A stretch of DNA of 64,000 nucleotides from Brevundimonas naejangsanensis DSM 23858. Lineage in GTDB: Bacteria; Pseudomonadota; Alphaproteobacteria; Caulobacterales; Caulobacteraceae. The stretch spans positions 7,501 through 71,500 of the forward strand of contig NZ_ATXN01000004.1 of assembly GCF_000421705.1 (NCBI RefSeq). Reading direction: 5' to 3'. Position 1 is the stretch's first letter; the number at the start of each line of letters is the position of its first letter. The notes under the pieces are model-generated. The model was not told the origin of the DNA and did not search any database. It was given only the letters and a program-made list of their open reading frames with translations. Positions 60,721 to 64,000 of this stretch are shown here, one piece after another. The translations under genes were made by a program, and so were the position numbers.

Positions 60721-61542
60721 ATGGCGACGAGCGAAGGCTGGGACATGCCCACCGGCGAACTCATGAAGGGCAAGAAGGGCCTGATCATGGGGGTGGCCAA
60801 CTCCAACTCCATCGCCTGGGGGATCGCCTCTCAGCTGGCGGCGCAGGGCGCCGAACTGGCCTTCACCTATCTGGGCGAGGGGCTTGAGCGCCGCGTGCGC
60901 CCGCTTGCCGAAAGCGTCGGCGCCAAGCTGCTGATCCAGGCCGACGTCACCGACGACGCCTCCATGGACGCCGCCTTCGCCGAGTTGGAGAAGGAATTCG
61001 GCACGATCGACTTCGTCGTCCACTCGGTGGCTTTCGCCAACAAGGACGAGCTGAAGGGCTCCTTCGTCGACAACACCACCCGCGACAGCTTCCTGCTGGC
61101 CATGAACATCTCGGCCTTCAGCTTCGTCGACGTGGCCAAGCGTTCGGCGAAACTGATGCCCAACGGCGGCTCGATGATCACCCTGACCTACCTCGGCTCC
61201 GAGCGGGTCATCCCCAACTACAACACCATGGGCGTGGCCAAGGCCGCGCTGGAAGCCGCCACCCGCTATATCGCGCGCGACCTGGGACCGAAGGGCATCC
61301 GCGTCAACGCCATCTCGGCGGGCGCCATGCGCACCCTGTCGCTGGCGGGCATCTCGGGCGGGCGCGGCCTGCACTCCAAGTCGGCCCAGTTCTCGCTGAT
61401 CAAGGAAGAGACCTCGATGGAAGGCGTCGCCGGCGCCGCCCTGTGGCTGTGTTCGGATCTGGGCCGCTCGACCACGGGTGAGGTCGTCCACGTCGACGCC
61501 GGTTTCCACGCCGTCGGCCTGCCGGACGATATGGAGGGCTGA
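60721..61542 (+). CDS. fabI: Enoyl-[acyl-carrier-protein] reductase (NADH), FabI
   Basis: FabI reduces enoyl-ACP in the last step of each fatty-acid elongation cycle and is the target of triclosan and isoniazid-type inhibitors. The 273-residue short-chain reductase has KKGLIMGVANSNSIAWGIA, DFVVHSVAFANKDELKGSF, the catalytic Tyr and Lys in YNTMGVAKAALEAA (Y-x6-K), and RVNAISAGAMRTLSLAGISG. AGACGAACC immediately precedes ATG 60721. It is followed by a strong terminator, so it is probably transcribed alone. Confidence 0.96.
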   Translation: MATSEGWDMPTGELMKGKKGLIMGVANSNSIAWGIASQLAAQGAELAFTYLGEGLERRVRPLAESVGAKLLIQADVTDDASMDAAFAELEKEFGTIDFVVHSVAFANKDELKGSFVDNTTRDSFLLAMNISAFSFVDVAKRSAKLMPNGGSMITLTYLGSERVIPNYNTMGVAKAALEAATRYIARDLGPKGIRVNAISAGAMRTLSLAGISGGRGLHSKSAQFSLIKEETSMEGVAGAALWLCSDLGRSTTGEVVHVDAGFHAVGLPDDMEG

Positions 61543-61569
61543 GCCCCCCGACTTCATGCGAACACAGAG

Positions 61570-61598
61570 GGCCGTCGGGCGAACCGGCGGCCTTTTTT
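61570..61598 (+). terminator. Terminator of fabI
   Basis: GGCCGTCGG (61570-61578) pairs with CCGGCGGCC (61584-61592), one T-G pair, 5-base loop, followed by six T residues. Confidence 0.92.
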
Positions 61599-61614
61599 GC
61601 ATCTCCTCCACTAC

Positions 61615-61646
61615 CCGCTCATCCCGGCTGACGCCGAGATGAGCGG
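61615..61646. repeat. Palindrome between fabI and benE
   Basis: CCGCTCATC (61615-61623) and GATGAGCGG (61638-61646) are exact inverted copies. Inside them CGGC-TGAC-GCCG forms a further 4-bp helix after a single C-A mismatch, giving about 13 bp in total. The TCATCCCGGC half resembles the arm of the element at 18417. Confidence 0.65.
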
Positions 61647-61696
61647 AAGATAGGTTTCCGCTTTCGACACGCCGCCGCCCGGCCTAGCTTGGGCGC

Positions 61697-62869
61697 ATGA
61701 GTTCCGCGCGCCTGCCTCCTCCCGCCAGTTTTTCCGCCGCCGCCGTGGCCACCGTCGTCGGCTTCGGCGGCACGGTCGCCCTGATCGTTCAGGCGGGACA
61801 GGCGATGGACGCGTCGCCCGGCCAGATCATCTCCATGGTCACGGCCCTGTGCCTGGGCATCGGCCTGCCCGGCGCGGTGTTAAGCTGGCGACTGAAGATG
61901 CCGGTCGTGCTGGCCTGGTCGACGCCGGGCGCGGCCCTGCTGGCGGCCTCGACGCTGGGCCTCGGCTGGTCGACAGCCGTGGGCGCCTTCGTCATCGCCG
62001 GGCTGATGATGGTGCTGACCGGGCTGGTCCCGGCGCTGGGTCGACTGGCCGAGCGCATTCCCGCCGCCGTCGCCTCGGCCATGCTGGCGGGGGTGCTGCT
62101 ACCCTTCTGTCTCAAGCTGTTCCTGGTGTTTCCAACAGATCTGATGCTGGCGGCGGGGCTGCTGCTGGTCTTTCTGGTGATGCGGCGTCTGGCGCCCGCC
62201 TGGTCCCTGCCCGCCGTTCTGGTCGCCGCCTTCGCGGTTCTGACCGTGCGTGGGCAGGTCGCCCTGCCCGAGGGAACCGGCCTGTTCGGCGCCCTGTCGC
62301 CGGTCATGCCAGCCTTCGACTGGAAGGCGGCGGTCAGTCTGGCCCTGCCGCTGTATCTGGTGACGCTGGCCTCGCAGAACCTGCCCGGTCTGGTGGTGCT
62401 GAGGGCCGCAGGCTACGCCCCGCCCGCCGGAAAGCTGATCTTCTGGGGCGGGCTGACCAGCACGCTTCTGGCCCCTTTCGGCGTGCACGGCGTCAATCTG
62501 GCCGCCATCACCGCCGCCATCTGCACCGAGCCGGACGCCCACCCCGACCCCGCCAGACGCTGGACCGTGGGGGTGATCTACGGCCTGTTCTATCTGGTCG
62601 TCGCCCTGTTCGCGGCGCCGCTGGCGGGCCTGTTCATCGCCATGCCGACCGGCGCGCTTGCCGCCATCACAGGACTGGCCCTGATCGCGCCCCTGACCGG
62701 GTCGCTGGGCGCCATGATGAGCGAGGTCAAGAATCGCGAGGCCGCCGTGCTGACCTTCGCCGCCACGGCGTCGGGCGTCGCCCTGTTCGGCGTAGGCTCG
62801 GCCTTCTGGGGACTGGCCGTCGGATTTCTGGCGCTGGCGGCGCGACGATGGATCCCCGCGCGCTCCTGA
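61697..62869 (+). CDS. benE: BenE-family benzoate/proton symporter
   Basis: The 390-residue protein has about twelve hydrophobic segments and the BenE blocks PVVLAWSTPGAALLAAS, RIPAAVASAMLAGVLLPFCL, ASQNLPGLVVLRAAGY and FGVHGVNLAAITAAICTEPDAHPD (FGVHGVNLAAITAAICT). It imports benzoate or a related aromatic acid. No ben/cat degradation genes adjoin it in this window. It is preceded by a palindrome and the fabI terminator and is probably monocistronic. Confidence 0.92.
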   Translation: MSSARLPPPASFSAAAVATVVGFGGTVALIVQAGQAMDASPGQIISMVTALCLGIGLPGAVLSWRLKMPVVLAWSTPGAALLAASTLGLGWSTAVGAFVIAGLMMVLTGLVPALGRLAERIPAAVASAMLAGVLLPFCLKLFLVFPTDLMLAAGLLLVFLVMRRLAPAWSLPAVLVAAFAVLTVRGQVALPEGTGLFGALSPVMPAFDWKAAVSLALPLYLVTLASQNLPGLVVLRAAGYAPPAGKLIFWGGLTSTLLAPFGVHGVNLAAITAAICTEPDAHPDPARRWTVGVIYGLFYLVVALFAAPLAGLFIAMPTGALAAITGLALIAPLTGSLGAMMSEVKNREAAVLTFAATASGVALFGVGSAFWGLAVGFLALAARRWIPARS

Positions 62870-62970
62870 AGCGATGACGGCGTTTTACATTTCGCACTCT
62901 TTACGCCCGAAGCTGGACCGTGGCAGCCTTCTGCCCTCGGCCGACTGGCGGCCGTCAGAGCGAGGCGATC

Positions 62971-63144
62971 ATGGCGCACAAGTTCGAAGTCTATAAGGAC
63001 AAGGCTGGCGAGTACCGCGTGCGGTTCAAGTACAACTCCGAGATCATCTTCTCTACCGAAGGCTATTCCGACAAGTCGGGCGCCAAGCGCGCCATCGAGT
63101 CGATCAAGAAATACGTTCCTGACGCCCCGGCCGAAGAAATCTGA
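62971..63144 (+). CDS. DUF1508 (YegP-like) small protein
   Basis: The 57-residue protein is one DUF1508 unit: FEVYKDKAGEYRVRFKYNSEIIFSTEGYSDKSGAKRAIESIKKYVPDA (KFEVYKDKAGEYRVRFKYN, EGYSDKSGAKRAIESIKKY). ATG 62971 is set by the repeat boundary and a GAGGCGATC leader; the frame is open a little further upstream. E. coli YegP contains two such units. Function is unknown. Confidence 0.93.
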   Translation: MAHKFEVYKDKAGEYRVRFKYNSEIIFSTEGYSDKSGAKRAIESIKKYVPDAPAEEI

Positions 63145-63188
63145 GCCGTAGATTGCGGGGGCTGCTCAAGCGTCCGCCCTCGCCTTCT

Positions 63189-63893
63189 TCAGGAAAGCGG
63201 CGGGATGTTCAGCCCCCGCTGCACGGCCGGACGCGCTACGCCGCGTTCCAGCCAGGCGGCGACATGCGGAAAGTCCGCATAGCCGACCAGATCGCCCGCG
63301 CCATAGTGTTCGACCAGATTGCGCACCCAGCCCAGAGTGGCGATGTCGGCGATGGTGTAGTCGTCACCCATGATCCACTGGCGATCCTTCAGCCGACCTT
63401 CCAGAACGCCCAGCAGACGCCGCGATTCCGCGACGTAGCGGTCGCGCGGCCGCTTGTCCTCAAAGGCGCTGCCCGCATATTTGTGGAAGAAGCCGACCTG
63501 GCCGAACATCGGGCCGATGGCCGCCATCTGGAAGAAGACCCACTGAAGGGTCTCATAGCGCGCTGCCGGATCGGTCGGCAGGAAGCGCCCTGACTTCTCA
63601 GCCAGATAGACCAGGATGGCGCCGGACTCGAACAGGGGCAGCGGCTTCCCGCCGGGACCGTCGGGGTCGATGATCGCCGGGATCTTGCCGTTGGGGTTCA
63701 GCGACAGGAACTCAGGCGTCCAGGTTTCATCCTTACTGATGTCGACCCGGTGGACCTCATAAGGCAGGCCCAACTCCTCCAGCATGATGGAGACCTTCAC
63801 CCCATTGGGCGTCGGCAGAGAGTAGAGCTGCAACCGGTCAGGATGCTGCGGCGGAAACTGGCGGGTGACGGGGAAGGCGGACAGGTCGGCCAT
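63189..63893 (-). CDS. Glutathione S-transferase family protein (YfcG/YghU-like)
   Basis: The 234-residue protein has the thioredoxin-fold GSH site LQLYSLPTPNGVKVSIMLEELGLPY with the Thr-Pro-Asn-Gly segment of Nu-class GSTs (YSLPTPNGVKVSIMLEEL). It continues with LNPNGKIPAIID and LFESGAILVYLAEKSGRFLP (FESGAILVYLAEK), then a helical C-terminal domain with DYTIADIATLGWV. YfcG and YghU show disulfide-bond reductase activity with glutathione. ATG 63893 starts the conserved part; the frame is open to 63950. It is convergent with the DUF1508 gene. Confidence 0.91.
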   Translation of the reverse strand: MADLSAFPVTRQFPPQHPDRLQLYSLPTPNGVKVSIMLEELGLPYEVHRVDISKDETWTPEFLSLNPNGKIPAIIDPDGPGGKPLPLFESGAILVYLAEKSGRFLPTDPAARYETLQWVFFQMAAIGPMFGQVGFFHKYAGSAFEDKRPRDRYVAESRRLLGVLEGRLKDRQWIMGDDYTIADIATLGWVRNLVEHYGAGDLVGYADFPHVAAWLERGVARPAVQRGLNIPPLS

Positions 63894-63961
63894 GGAACGC
63901 TCCGGCTGGTGTGACCCCGTCCATGTCGGAAGCCGCAGGGCGATCCGCAACCGTGTCGGCG

Positions 63962-64000
63962 TCAGCCTTCGTCGCGGTCGCTGACTTCGGTCGGGCGGAC
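63962..64000 (-). CDS. Possible C-terminus of an upstream gene (13 codons)
   Basis: The last 39 bases, read on the minus strand, form an open frame ending in TGA with a charged tail (VRPTEVSDRDEG). Length is too short to identify. It is listed only because the gap before the GST gene start leaves room for a preceding same-strand gene. Confidence 0.25.
   Translation of the reverse strand, partial: VRPTEVSDRDEG

Overview
The window is a high-GC chromosomal segment (strong G/C bias at third codon positions) from an alphaproteobacterium, most likely a Caulobacteraceae member close to Brevundimonas or Caulobacter. The pointers are a ChpT-type cell-cycle histidine phosphotransferase, an MmcB protein behind a perfect alphaproteobacterial LexA box (GTTC-N7-GTTC), a RegB/RegA/SenC redox cluster, an alphaproteobacterial-type HisRS, and DUF2794, BolA and YggT genes. 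Genes are tightly packed with many ATGA overlaps. I see no phage, IS element, integrase, CRISPR array or rRNA operon. The species assignment is inference from gene content.

Layout. 1-9.05 kb: a continuous branched-chain amino acid supraoperon (ilvD end, ilvC, ilvB, ilvM-like, leuA, ilvE, leuC, leuD, leuB). Its LeuA lacks the leucine-binding regulatory domain and its acetolactate synthase small subunit is a single ACT domain. 9.1-15.8 kb: a TetR repressor divergent from a complete RND efflux operon, with two matching inverted repeats over back-to-back promoters. 16-18.4 kb: proB-proA behind a hairpin-rich leader. 18.4-24.4 kb: membrane-bound PQQ glucose dehydrogenase, a second TetR regulator and an M13 peptidase. 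24.5-24.7 kb: a candidate small RNA with its own promoter, three hairpins and a U-tract. 24.8-29.5 kb: hisS, a DUF418 protein, a 3-hydroxyacyl-CoA dehydrogenase with an unknown membrane partner, and YggT. A tRNA-Ala(CGC) follows at 29.6 kb.

29.8-37 kb: a small conserved-looking ORF, a nucleotide-sugar epimerase, an M28 membrane peptidase, a TonB-dependent receptor and a Tat-exported 5'-nucleotidase-like phosphatase. 37-39 kb: chpT, a CheY-like receiver and CheR in one transcription unit. 39-43.4 kb: CysQ, a degenerate aldo-keto reductase, BolA, GNAT, RadC and methionine aminopeptidase, then a CinA-like protein. 44.3-50.4 kb: FadL, RhlE helicase, DUF1345, an orphan Rieske oxygenase and an alpha/beta hydrolase. 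50.4-52.7 kb: two tandem compound palindromes in front of a class A penicillin-binding protein. 52.7-57.7 kb: RegA, RegB, SenC, PHB depolymerase and a YgjP-like metallopeptidase. 57.7-64 kb: SOS-controlled mmcB, GNAT, ThpR, Bax inhibitor-1, DUF2794, FabI, BenE, a DUF1508 protein and a GST.

The most rewarding places for a second look are the candidate sRNA (24557-24674), the paired GTCA-N8-TGAC operators at the efflux locus, the two feedback-domain losses in one biosynthetic operon, the double compound palindrome at 50454-50567, and the 28-base structured repeat shared by 18539 and 60179.
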